Source: an uncultured Lachnospira sp. (GTDB lineage: Bacteria; Bacillota; Clostridia; Lachnospirales; Lachnospiraceae). From it: a DNA stretch of 64,000 nt. The DNA lies in NCBI GenBank assembly GCA_934343805.1, contig CAKRIN010000006.1:44279-108278 (forward strand), in the 5' to 3' direction. This document shows, in pieces, positions 52,250 through 60,715 of the stretch. The notes beneath the pieces were generated by a model. That model ran no database searches. It was not told where the DNA came from and saw only the letters and a program-made list of their open reading frames with translations. Within the stretch, counting starts at the first letter, position 1, and each line of letters starts with the position of its first letter. A program made the position numbers and the translations under genes.

Positions 52250-52666
52250 TTACTTATCAAGGAATCTCATTCTTGCCTTCTGTCTCTTCGCACGCTCCTC
52301 ATCCGGATTACCTATTCCCACAGCCGAACCATACATGCTTCCAAGCTTATTAGCCATACTCTCTTTACATTTGTCACAGAATCTTCCTGTCTTAATACTC
52401 CTTCCACACACTTCACACGCAATTCCTATAGGAGATTCTTCACTGAATGTAAGTCTCTCTTCTCTTATCCACTGTTCTATCTGCTTAGTGCTTACATCAC
52501 ACTCTTCCGAAATCTGTCTCATGTCAGATCTTGGATTCTCTTCAATATATTCCTTAACTTCCTGAAACTTATCCTCAAGCTTCCTCATACATTCAGGACA
52601 AAGTCTGTATGTTCCTCCTATATAATTGTACAGTCTTCCACAACTCTTGCAATTTCTAACTTCCAT
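52250..52666 (-). CDS. yvyF: YvyF-type flagellar operon protein
   Basis: A 138-residue protein with two zinc-ribbon-like Cys clusters (CKSCGRLYNYIGGTYRLCPEC, split here as CxxC pairs at about 6-9 and 24-27, and CEVCGRSIKTGRFCDKC near 85-101) around a helix-turn-helix-like middle (MRQISEECDVSTKQIEQWIR). The Bacillus subtilis counterpart lies between comFC and flgM and affects late flagellar expression. The position here, after comF and before flgM, is identical. Confidence 0.9.
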   Translation of the reverse strand: MEVRNCKSCGRLYNYIGGTYRLCPECMRKLEDKFQEVKEYIEENPRSDMRQISEECDVSTKQIEQWIREERLTFSEESPIGIACEVCGRSIKTGRFCDKCKESMANKLGSMYGSAVGIGNPDEERAKRQKARMRFLDK

Positions 52667-52775
52667 CGTTATATCCTCCTGATACGCATGTTATATATAC
52701 TCTCCCGGCTTCATGCCCACACGGGATTCTTAAGTGCTTCTTATTCAGTCCTGCTCCAGTCTGACCTAAGATCTG

Positions 52776-53507
52776 TCAGAATCCATCTCCAACACACAGA
52801 CTTATTCCATAAACCCTCTGTACCCCGGCATCTTTCAGCACTTTGGCACATGCATCAAATGTAGCTCCTGTTGTATATATATCATCCACGATTAATACTT
52901 TTCTATATATTACAACTTTTCCCTGAACTTGGAAAGCATTTTGAAGGTTTTTTACGCGCTGGGCATTGCCGAGTTCTTTCATAGGAACTGTTTTCTTAAC
53001 CCTTACAAGACTGACATCATCAACTGGTATACCTGAAAGTCTCCCCAAATGTACAGCTATAAGCTGCGCCTGATTATACCCACGGCTGCGTAATCTTGAA
53101 CTGTGAACCGGAACCGGGATAATTACGTCCGGCTTCCACATTTTAATCATATGTCCACATGCCTTCATCATTTCTTTTGCATATACATCAGCATATTCTC
53201 TTTTATTATAATATTTGAATCTATATATAGAATTCTTCACCGCACTTGAATATTCATACACCGCAGCTGCCTGGTCATAGGAATGTTCATGTCTGCTGCA
53301 GTCCGCACAGAATTCCTGTTCATTACTTCTTACAGGCTTTCCACATTTCAAACACACAGGCTCTTTAACATAACTGACAGCATCCTGACAACTCCTGCAT
53401 ATATCAATACGCCTGCCGTTATAATAATGTTTTGGCTGTCCACACACCGGGCATGCCGGTGGCAATATAATATCAGTAACACAGTTTAATATCTTTATAT
53501 AATCCAT
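52776..53507 (-). CDS. comFC: ComF family protein (phosphoribosyltransferase-like)
   Basis: A 243-residue protein. The N-terminal zinc finger region (CPVCGQPKHYYNGRRIDICR, CLKCGKPVRSNEQEFCADC) and the C-terminal PRPP-binding loop VLIVDDIYTTGATFDACAKV identify it. VPVHSSRLRSRGYNQAQLIA is the family hallmark. In competent bacteria ComFC helps process incoming DNA. It follows recD2 and precedes yvyF. Confidence 0.94.
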   Translation of the reverse strand: MDYIKILNCVTDIILPPACPVCGQPKHYYNGRRIDICRSCQDAVSYVKEPVCLKCGKPVRSNEQEFCADCSRHEHSYDQAAAVYEYSSAVKNSIYRFKYYNKREYADVYAKEMMKACGHMIKMWKPDVIIPVPVHSSRLRSRGYNQAQLIAVHLGRLSGIPVDDVSLVRVKKTVPMKELGNAQRVKNLQNAFQVQGKVVIYRKVLIVDDIYTTGATFDACAKVLKDAGVQRVYGISLCVGDGF

Positions 53508-53533
53508 AATCCCCCATTTAATATCCTGCGCTG

Positions 53534-55801
53534 TTAATCCTCATCCTCCAGCAGCCGTATTTCGCGGATTCTGTCTGAAAGTGATGAATACCTTCTGGTC
53601 TCCGATACATTTCCTGCCATAAGTCTGAATATATCCTCTTCCCCAACGAGGCAGACACATTTTCTGGCTCTTGTCACTGCTGTATACAATATATTCCTGT
53701 TCATAAGCATCCTTGGTCCCTGTGACATAGGGATAATAACCGCCGGATACTCACTTCCCTGCGACTTGTGAACTGTTATTGCATATGCAAGTTCAAGTTC
53801 ATCCAGCTGTGAAAATTCATATGTAACATACCTTCCATCTTCAAATTTCACAGTGACATTCTCATCAAATGTACTGATTCTTTCTATTACACCAGTGTCA
53901 CCATTAAACGCTCCTGTCCCCTGCTCAGTAGGGATTCCGTAACGGCTGCGTTTCTCCCATGCAAGCTGATAGTCATTCTTTATCTGCATGACCTTGTCTC
54001 CCTCACGGAAAGTAACATCTCCAACCTGTTTCTCACTCTTAACCGCATCTGCCGGATTAAGAAATTCCTGCATAATTTTATTAAGACGTTCTACTCCGAC
54101 ATTTGACTTCCTTGATGGCGTAAGAATCTGCAGATCATATATATCCGCGCCGACATAATCCGGAAGCTTATCCCTTATAAGCGTCTTCATCGCATTGATA
54201 ATGTTGTCCGCACCATTTCTATGAACAAAGAGAAAATCCTTGCTGTATTTATTAAGAACAACTTCTTCTCCCCTGTTAATCTTATGCGCATTAATAATAA
54301 TCTCACTCTGTGCCGCCTGTCTGAATATTCTTTCAAGCTTAACAACAGGAAAACATTCTGATTCGATAATATCCTTCAGGACATTGCCCGGTCCAACGCT
54401 CGGCAGCTGATCCACATCTCCCACCAGAATAAGCTTGGTTCCAATTGGTACAGCCTTAAGAAGCGAATTCATAATACTTATATCTACCATTGACATCTCA
54501 TCAACAATAATCACATCTGCCTCAAGCGGATTATCTTCATTTCTTTCAAAATACATAGATAACCCTGATGCTGCCGACTTACGTTCTCCTTCAGGAACGC
54601 CACCGCTTATCTCCAACATTCTGTGAATTGTCTGCGCCTCATATCCACACGCTTCTGTCATTCTCTTGGCAGCACGCCCTGTTGGCGCTGCCAGACGGAT
54701 TTCCAGACCCTCAAGTTCAAAATATTTGATTATGGTATTAATAGTTGTGGTTTTTCCTGTTCCCGGACCACCCGTCACAATTACCAGACCATTTCTTACA
54801 GCCTTAGCAACAGCTTCTTTCTGTATATCATCGAGAGATATCCCCTCTTTTTCTTCTATCTTCTCAATCCTGTCATCAATAAATTGCTGATCTTCCTCAA
54901 TCTGGACGTCAAGATTATTAAGCATTGCCGCCACATTTGACTCCATATTATAGTACATACGGGCATATATGCATTTCTCACTACCCTTCATCTTGACTAC
55001 AATCTTCTTGTCGATAGTCAGATCCATCAAAAATCTGTCATAATCCTGTACATCAATAAGCAACAGTTCATTAACCTGTCGTACAAGCATATCGAAAGGC
55101 AGGTATGTATGTCCCTGGCTTGTTGCCTGATTAAGCACGTAAAATATTCCACTCTTAATCCTGAAGTCAGAATCCACCTTAATGCCAACCTTTGCCGCTA
55201 TCTCATCTGCCGTCTTAAATCCGACGCCTTCAATATCATCCGCAATCCTGTATGGATTCTGTTCAAGAATTCCATATATATCATTGCCGTATCGTTTAAA
55301 TATTTTATTAGCCAAATTCATCTGGATTCCATAACGCTGAAGAAACATCATTGCCTTTCTGATGTCCTTCTTGTCAATAAGCTGATTGGCAATGTCCATA
55401 GCCTTCGCCATACTTATGCCTTTAATCTCAGCCAGACGCTCCGGTTCTTCTTCCATAATCTTAAAGGTATCATCGCCAAATGTTTTAACTATACGTTCAG
55501 CCATCTTCTCGCCTATACCTTTAATTGCCCCGGAGCTAAGATAACGCCTTACAGATGCTGCATCATCCGGCGCTCTGAACTCATAAGATGTGATCTTAAA
55601 CTGCATGTAATAAACTGCATGCTTAACAAATTCGCCTTGTGCTGTAATAAATTCACCTGTGTTGATATAACTCAGTACTCCAACACAGGTGATCTCCTCT
55701 TCATCATATACAATATTAAAAACCGTATACCCATTGTCTTCATTTCTGAAGATAATATTCTCCACAAAGCCTTCTACATATTTCACAGACTCGTAATCCA
55801 A
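53534..55801 (-). CDS. recD2: RecD2-type ATP-dependent DNA helicase
   Basis: A 755-residue SF1B helicase. N-terminal OB-like part, then helix-hairpin-helix region (LSSGAIKGIGEKMAERIVKT, GISMAKAMDIANQLI). Motor motifs: VIVTGGPGTGKTTTINTIIK (Walker A), VIIVDEMSMVDISIMNSLL (Walker B), LILVGDVDQLPSVGPGNVL, and late YAITVHKSQGSEYPAVIIP, ILYTAVTRARKCV. The start is TTG at 55801 with AAGGAG eight bases upstream. It sits between flagellar rod genes and comF, probably in one operon. Confidence 0.96.
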   Translation of the reverse strand: MDYESVKYVEGFVENIIFRNEDNGYTVFNIVYDEEEITCVGVLSYINTGEFITAQGEFVKHAVYYMQFKITSYEFRAPDDAASVRRYLSSGAIKGIGEKMAERIVKTFGDDTFKIMEEEPERLAEIKGISMAKAMDIANQLIDKKDIRKAMMFLQRYGIQMNLANKIFKRYGNDIYGILEQNPYRIADDIEGVGFKTADEIAAKVGIKVDSDFRIKSGIFYVLNQATSQGHTYLPFDMLVRQVNELLLIDVQDYDRFLMDLTIDKKIVVKMKGSEKCIYARMYYNMESNVAAMLNNLDVQIEEDQQFIDDRIEKIEEKEGISLDDIQKEAVAKAVRNGLVIVTGGPGTGKTTTINTIIKYFELEGLEIRLAAPTGRAAKRMTEACGYEAQTIHRMLEISGGVPEGERKSAASGLSMYFERNEDNPLEADVIIVDEMSMVDISIMNSLLKAVPIGTKLILVGDVDQLPSVGPGNVLKDIIESECFPVVKLERIFRQAAQSEIIINAHKINRGEEVVLNKYSKDFLFVHRNGADNIINAMKTLIRDKLPDYVGADIYDLQILTPSRKSNVGVERLNKIMQEFLNPADAVKSEKQVGDVTFREGDKVMQIKNDYQLAWEKRSRYGIPTEQGTGAFNGDTGVIERISTFDENVTVKFEDGRYVTYEFSQLDELELAYAITVHKSQGSEYPAVIIPMSQGPRMLMNRNILYTAVTRARKCVCLVGEEDIFRLMAGNVSETRRYSSLSDRIREIRLLEDED

Positions 55802-55835
55802 TCTGTTATCTCCTTTATGTTAAATATTATGTATA

Positions 55836-56264
55836 TTACTCTTCCGTCTTAGCAATATCACTGACCGAATAATTTCTCTTCATCTGCTCATAAAGCTTCT
55901 GTGCTATTCCAAGTCCTTCGCCCTGATTAGAATCAGTCATAAGCTTTGCATATGAAGATACCATCTCATCTCCAAAATAACTTCCAAGTGTATTAAGAGA
56001 TGTATCCTCAGTTCCACCTATTCCTGCCATCGATGTAAACAGGTTGCTGTCCTCGTCATCTGAGTCAACCTTTGCCATCTTCTCCATAGACTTAAGAACC
56101 TGTTCAAGAAAATAACTCTCAAAATCCTTGCATACAGACATAAGTTCATCATCAGACGCCTTGGAATAATCAGTTCCTGTAAGCTTGTTAGTAAGAGAAC
56201 TTGCCTTAGAATCATACACATCCGAATAATTAGTATTGCTAAGTCCTGTAATAGATTCGCTCAT
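55836..56264 (-). CDS. FlgJ-type rod-binding protein
   Basis: A 142-residue protein with the FlgJ N-terminal domain pattern (MSVCKDFESYFLEQVLKSME, YFGDEMVSSYAKLMTDSN, GLGIAQKLYEQMKRNY). It lacks the muramidase domain found in proteobacterial FlgJ, as usual in Firmicutes. It probably supports rod assembly in the cell wall. It lies 12 bases after flgG. Confidence 0.85.
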   Translation of the reverse strand: MSESITGLSNTNYSDVYDSKASSLTNKLTGTDYSKASDDELMSVCKDFESYFLEQVLKSMEKMAKVDSDDEDSNLFTSMAGIGGTEDTSLNTLGSYFGDEMVSSYAKLMTDSNQGEGLGIAQKLYEQMKRNYSVSDIAKTEE

Positions 56265-56276
56265 ATCTTACACCTC

Positions 56277-57095
56277 TTATCTCTTAAGGTTGTTAGCCTG
56301 TTCCATCATAGTATCCGATGTTGTTATAGCCTTAGAACATAATTCATAAGCTCTCTGCGCCGTAATAAGATTAACCATCTCGGTTGCAACCTGAACATTG
56401 GATGCCTCCAGATATGACTGTTTCAGGGAACTTGTTTTTCCAACAGCATCATAATCTTCATTAAGAGCTGCTCCAGATGCATCAGTTTCTGCCAGATAGC
56501 TTCCTCCGATCTTATCAAGTCCTGCCGGATTAGAAAACTGGTACAAACCAATCTTAATGCCTATAGGCGCCGGATTATTAGTTTCATCAGGATACAGAAG
56601 ATTACCATTGCCATCAATAGAAATCTTACCCGTCTGATAATCCCCGGATAAAACAATTTCAGTTCCGTCAGAACTAAGCACCGGATATCCCTCTGCTGTA
56701 CATAACATTACACCTTCAGTTGCTGTAGACCATGTGAAATGTCCATTTCTTGTATACACAGCATCGCCTGAATTAGTATCCCTGACAGAGAAAAAACCCT
56801 CTCCCTGAATAGCAAAATCAGTGTTGCTATCAGTAGCATTGAGTGTTCCCTGTGTATATATTGATGTAACAGATGCTACTCTTGAACCAAGTCCTACCTG
56901 TGCTCCAACAGGCTTATTCTCTCCATTAGCAGATGTTGTCTTACTCTGAAGATTCTGATAAAGCAAAGACTTGAACTGGGTTGACTCCTGCTTATATCCA
57001 ACTGTATTAACGTTGGCAAGATTATTAGCAATTGTATCTACGCTTGTCTGCTGGCTTATCATACCTGATGCCGCAGTCCATAACGATCTCATCAT
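56277..57095 (-). CDS. flgG: Flagellar basal-body rod protein (FlgG/FlhP type)
   Basis: A 272-residue distal rod protein. N-terminus MMRSLWTAASGMISQQTSVD, TIANNLANVNTVGYKQEST; C-terminus SLKQSYLEASNVQVATEMVN, LITAQRAYELCSKAITTSDT. In Bacillus the equivalent pair is flhO-flhP downstream of mbl, the same order as here. GGAGG precedes the ATG. Confidence 0.93.
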   Translation of the reverse strand: MMRSLWTAASGMISQQTSVDTIANNLANVNTVGYKQESTQFKSLLYQNLQSKTTSANGENKPVGAQVGLGSRVASVTSIYTQGTLNATDSNTDFAIQGEGFFSVRDTNSGDAVYTRNGHFTWSTATEGVMLCTAEGYPVLSSDGTEIVLSGDYQTGKISIDGNGNLLYPDETNNPAPIGIKIGLYQFSNPAGLDKIGGSYLAETDASGAALNEDYDAVGKTSSLKQSYLEASNVQVATEMVNLITAQRAYELCSKAITTSDTMMEQANNLKR

Positions 57096-57132
57096 AATAT
57101 CAGTCCTCCATTCTAAAAATGTCTAACAGTTC

Positions 57133-57903
57133 CTAAATCTCAGATATAGATACCATCTTTCCAAGCATTTCATCGATAGTATTCATAATCTTCTGATTAC
57201 TTTCAAAATCTCTTGCGATAGAAATCATATCTACCATTTCTGTTACCACATTAATATTGGAAGCCTCCAAATATCCCTGATTAACTGTAGCTGTAGCTTC
57301 TGTCTCGGTTGCCCCGTCCACAGCCCTGTAAAGGTTCTCACCATATGCCTCAACATAGTCATAGTCTTCAAAATTAACTATTGCAAATGTATCGACATAC
57401 TGACCATCGGCATATATCTCGCCGCTTTCCTCTACAGATAGTTTATCAAAATCTGTAGGTAACTGTATTGGACCATTCTCGCCCAATACAAAATCACCAT
57501 CCTTGGTTACCAGATAACCATCCCGGTCCATCTGGAAAGATCCGTCCCTGGTATAAAGTGTTGATGTCTCTCCAGCCTTATTAGTGAAAGAAATTGAGAA
57601 TAATCCCTCTCCACTCAGCGCAAAATCAAATGTGTTGCCCGTATTCTGGAATGAACCCTGGTTCCAATCCCTGAAGGATTCCCCCACCTTAGCACCCAGA
57701 TTCAGAGTTCCAATATTCTGGTTAATATATCCTACAGTCTCATCCTTAACCTTAATGCCATAAACATCATTAAATGACTGAGTTGTAAGACCTTCTTTCT
57801 TATAGCCTGTCGTTGTAGCATTAGCCAGATTATTAGATACCACATCAAGTCTTTTCTGCTGAACTGTCAAGCCAGAGTACGCAGTATAAAGCCCTTTTAC
57901 CAT
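57133..57903 (-). CDS. Flagellar basal-body rod protein (FlgF/FlhO type)
   Basis: A 256-residue rod protein: MVKGLYTAYSGLTVQQKRLD, VVSNNLANATTTGYKKEGL; end GYLEASNINVVTEMVDMISI, ARDFESNQKIMNTIDEMLGK. It is the first of the pair after mbl. Either FlgF or FlhO naming is possible; the family is certain. Confidence 0.92.
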   Translation of the reverse strand: MVKGLYTAYSGLTVQQKRLDVVSNNLANATTTGYKKEGLTTQSFNDVYGIKVKDETVGYINQNIGTLNLGAKVGESFRDWNQGSFQNTGNTFDFALSGEGLFSISFTNKAGETSTLYTRDGSFQMDRDGYLVTKDGDFVLGENGPIQLPTDFDKLSVEESGEIYADGQYVDTFAIVNFEDYDYVEAYGENLYRAVDGATETEATATVNQGYLEASNINVVTEMVDMISIARDFESNQKIMNTIDEMLGKMVSISEI

Positions 57904-57937
57904 AAGCCCGCCTCTTTCTTGAAAATATTACTTGTTA

Positions 57938-58936
57938 CTATTTAACTTCATCTCTATAGCCAGCAAGGAATTCAATAAACTTACCAGTACCAATGGCAAC
58001 ACATGTCATTGGATCTTCTGCTGTCATAGTATTAATTCCTGTCTTAGCTTCAATTAAATCTTCAAGTCCTGAAAGAAGACTTCCGCCTCCTGTAAGGACA
58101 ATTCCTCTATCTGCAATATCAGATGCAAGTTCTGGTGGAGTCTTCTCAAGAACACTGTGAACAGCTTCAACAATCTGTGAAGTTGCCTCTCTTAAAGCTT
58201 CCTCTGTCTCCTCTGAACTTACTTCTACAGTCTTAGGAAGACCTGTTACAAGATTTCTTCCTCGTACATTCATAGTAGTAACCTCTGCTCTTGGATATGC
58301 AGCGCCTACCTTTATCTTAATATCTTCTGCAGTTCTTTCACCGATAAGAAGATTATGTTTCTTTCTCATGTATCTTACAATAGCTTCATCAAAATCATCA
58401 CCGGCAATCTTAATAGAAGTACTTACAACAGTTCCTCCTAAAGAGATAACAGCAATATCTGTTGTACCACCACCGATATCGACAATCATATTACCGCATG
58501 GTCTTGAAATATCGATACCAGCTCCGATAGCTGCAGCAATAGGTTCCTCAATAATAGCAACCTCTCTTGCTCCTGCCTGAAGAGTAGCATCCTCAACAGC
58601 CTTCTTCTCAACCTCTGTAACTCCTGAAGGTACACATACACTGATTCTTGGTTTCTTAAGCATTCTCTTGCCAATAGCCTTCTGGATGAAATACTTAAGC
58701 ATCTTCTCTGTTACAGTATAATCAGAAATAACACCCTGACGAAGAGGTCTTACAGCAACTATATTACCTGGAGTTCTACCAAGCATAAGTCTTGCTTCCT
58801 CACCAATAGCCTTAATCTTATTAGTATCCCTGTCAAATGCAACAACTGAAGGTTCCTTAAGAACAACTCCTTTGCCCTTGATGTACACAAGAATACTTGC
58901 AGTACCTAAATCTATACCAATATCTGTTGATAACAT
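57938..58936 (-). CDS. mbl: MreB/Mbl rod-shape protein
   Basis: A 332-residue actin-like protein. MLSTDIGIDLGTASILVYIK (phosphate 1), NMIVDIGGGTTDIAVISLGG (phosphate 2) and GIVLTGGGSLLSGLEDLIEA (adenosine) are present, plus RTPGNIVAVRPLRQGVISDY. The ATG at 58936 follows AAAGGGG; longer in-frame starts reach 59056 but add an atypical extension. Sitting before flhO/flhP-type genes as in Bacillus, it is probably Mbl rather than MreB proper. Confidence 0.92.
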   Translation of the reverse strand: MLSTDIGIDLGTASILVYIKGKGVVLKEPSVVAFDRDTNKIKAIGEEARLMLGRTPGNIVAVRPLRQGVISDYTVTEKMLKYFIQKAIGKRMLKKPRISVCVPSGVTEVEKKAVEDATLQAGAREVAIIEEPIAAAIGAGIDISRPCGNMIVDIGGGTTDIAVISLGGTVVSTSIKIAGDDFDEAIVRYMRKKHNLLIGERTAEDIKIKVGAAYPRAEVTTMNVRGRNLVTGLPKTVEVSSEETEEALREATSQIVEAVHSVLEKTPPELASDIADRGIVLTGGGSLLSGLEDLIEAKTGINTMTAEDPMTCVAIGTGKFIEFLAGYRDEVK

Positions 58937-59287
58937 GATAATTCCCCTTTCCTTGTCCAAAACATTTCCCGGTTCAAGCCCGATATATTCAGATAAAACA
59001 TTAAGTCTAAAATTAATAACAGCCAAATAACCATGGCTAATCAACATTATATACATAAAAAGAGAAATTTAAAAGACCTAAGTTCAAAAAAATTATTCTT
59101 ATTATAGTTGATATTGGATTTTTTAATATATTCTTCAATATATTTTTCAATATATCCTGCATATACGCATATATCTGTATATATATCAACATGCCTGTTA
59201 ATGTCACGGGGAATCCACATAATACCGCTATAATTACACATATTTCCATATGCATTCACATAATTGCACGTATTTTCATATGGTTAT

Positions 59288-59314
59288 ATATCGGCTTAAT
59301 CACATTGCAGCTTA
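59288..59314 (-). promoter_or_regulatory. Sigma-D promoter upstream of mbl-flgF-flgG
   Basis: Minus strand TAAG (59311-59314), a 15-base spacer, GCCGATAT (59288-59295), the best -10 match in the window. It is about 350 bases before mbl. Confidence 0.75.
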
Positions 59315-59402
59315 AGTGCCCTGGTAGGTTTTTTAAAATACATTTAAAAATAATAGTATTTTAAAAAATTGCAGAAATTTCATAACAATTTGCTAAAAAA
59401 TT

Positions 59403-59431
59403 TTGATTTTATTAAGTATACATATTATAAT
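59403..59431 (+). promoter_or_regulatory. Sigma-A promoter of the acetyltransferase gene
   Basis: TTGATT (59403-59408), a 17-base spacer, TATAAT (59426-59431). About 65 bases before the start codon. Confidence 0.8.
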
Positions 59432-59497
59432 ATGGTGAATTTTGATTTCACAGCTTAATGTAAAATTACTATTTAAGCTTAGTATCAGGAGGCAGAT

Positions 59498-60001
59498 ATG
59501 ACAATCCGTGTATTAGATAAAAACGACAAAGCAGCGCTTAACCAGCTCATTTCCACTATTGAGAACTCTCTTCCAGTTCCTGAATGGTGGATACCAATAG
59601 ATGATATTGAAAAATCACATTTCTTTGATGCTGACTGGACCTGCTTTCTAGGCGCATTTGACGACAATAATAATCTTGTCGGAGCAAGTGCCCTTTTCTT
59701 TAACGAGCATGAATTTGCTGAAGAAGCTGAAAAGCTTGGTCTTGACATACGCTCTACAAATGTGGCTGAAATCGGCCGCTGTATGGTTCACCCTGACTTC
59801 CGTGGCCACAACCTCATGTGTGAACTAAACAACCGCCTTCGCACAATCGCCCGCAACCGCGGCATTGACACAATACTTGCCGTTGCCCATCCGGACAACA
59901 TCGCCAGCAATTCGTCATTCCTCCGCCTCGGCGCAGAGCTTAAGACGACCACTACTGTATATGGATCATTCAGACGAAATATGTATATTGTACCCTGGTA
60001 A
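59498..60001 (+). CDS. GNAT-family N-acetyltransferase
   Basis: A 167-residue protein. The central VAEIGRCMVHPDFRGHNLMC carries the acetyl-CoA-binding loop (R/Q-x-x-G/H), followed by IDTILAVAHPDNIASNSSFL and RLGAELKTTTTVYG. The substrate cannot be read from the sequence. AGGAGG precedes the ATG by 6 bases. It is monocistronic, convergent with the phosphatase gene, and has no visible link to the flagellar genes. Confidence 0.85.
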   Translation: MTIRVLDKNDKAALNQLISTIENSLPVPEWWIPIDDIEKSHFFDADWTCFLGAFDDNNNLVGASALFFNEHEFAEEAEKLGLDIRSTNVAEIGRCMVHPDFRGHNLMCELNNRLRTIARNRGIDTILAVAHPDNIASNSSFLRLGAELKTTTTVYGSFRRNMYIVPW

Positions 60002-60018
60002 GTGATGGGTACAATTAC

Positions 60019-60483
60019 CTACAGCTCTTCCTTCAGGCACTCAAGCAGTCCCTTACATCCTGCCAGAACATCTCTGTAAGTTGCCTCAAAATCTCCGGTA
60101 TACCATGGATCTGCCACATCAAGTCCACTTCCCGCAAAAGTAAGCAGCTTATATATCTTCTCATCAGGATCTCCACCCGATATCCTCTGCATATTCCGGA
60201 TATTCTCCGTATCCATCCCAATAAGGTAATCATATTCCTCATAATCATTCAGAGTCATCTGCGCTGCCCTGTGAGGAATAACCGGAATCCCTTCTTTCTT
60301 CAACTTGGCAACAGTGCCATGATGCACCCCATTCCCAATCTCCTCGCGGCTTGTCGCCGCCGAATTAATATAGAACTTATCAGCAAGTCCCTCTTTCTCA
60401 ACTAAATATGTCATAACGCTTTCTGCCATAGTGCTTCGGCAGATGTTGCCGTGGCAAATAAATAAAATCTTGATTTTTCTCAT
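60019..60483 (-). CDS. Low-molecular-weight protein-tyrosine phosphatase
   Basis: A 154-residue enzyme. The active-site loop FICHGNICRSTMAESV (C-x5-R-S) is near residue 10, and the general-acid motif DPWYTGDFEATYRD is near residue 123. Both are canonical, so activity is likely. It could dephosphorylate protein tyrosine or arginine. The ribosome site is weak (GGAAAT). It is the last chromosomal gene before the integrative element. Confidence 0.93.
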   Translation of the reverse strand: MRKIKILFICHGNICRSTMAESVMTYLVEKEGLADKFYINSAATSREEIGNGVHHGTVAKLKKEGIPVIPHRAAQMTLNDYEEYDYLIGMDTENIRNMQRISGGDPDEKIYKLLTFAGSGLDVADPWYTGDFEATYRDVLAGCKGLLECLKEEL

Positions 60484-60540
60484 ATTTCCAGTATTTTCGG
60501 GCTTTTCAAGCCTTTTTACCTTTCTTCATTTTTCACTTAT

Positions 60541-60626
60541 TCTGGCATATTTTGGCATATCTTTGCATATTTTTGTCATCAATTTTGGTAAAAACTTTGG
60601 TAAATTTCAAGTCTGTACCAAAGGCA
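60541..60626. repeat. Short repeats beside the integrase gene (possible element end)
   Basis: Four 10-base units in tandem (TCTGGCATAT, TTTGGCATAT, CTTTGCATAT, TTTTGTCATC) at 60541-60580, then TTTGGTA at 60583 and 60596 and the inverted TACCAAA at about 60616. Tn916-type elements carry direct repeats near their ends that bind the integrase N-terminal domain. The join to the chromosome is somewhere in 60484-60715; I cannot fix it without the other end. Confidence 0.4.
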
Positions 60627-60715
60627 AATCTGCCATTGGGTATCGACAGGTAAGAAATTGGGGATTAAGATAAATACTGGCATTCAGCCATTTTTCTCTC
60701 ATTTTCATCAGGTCA

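Larger units (their letters stand above)
58937..59497. other. 561-base divergent intergenic region
   Basis: No gene is supported. On the minus side lies a sigma-D promoter (59288-59314) with a 345-base AT-rich leader to mbl containing several imperfect TATATT/CATATAT repeats (59110-59200). On the plus side lies a sigma-A promoter (59403-59431) for the acetyltransferase gene. Confidence 0.6.

Noticed and set aside
55109..55852. Long open frame (247 codons) on the plus strand
   Set aside because: It lies fully antisense to recD2, whose helicase motifs are complete. The translation is rich in Cys, Ile and His, with no recognisable domain or ribosome site.
59037..59259. Short minus-strand frames upstream of mbl
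   Set aside because: They lie in an AT-rich leader with no ribosome site and low-complexity Ile/Tyr/Lys translation.
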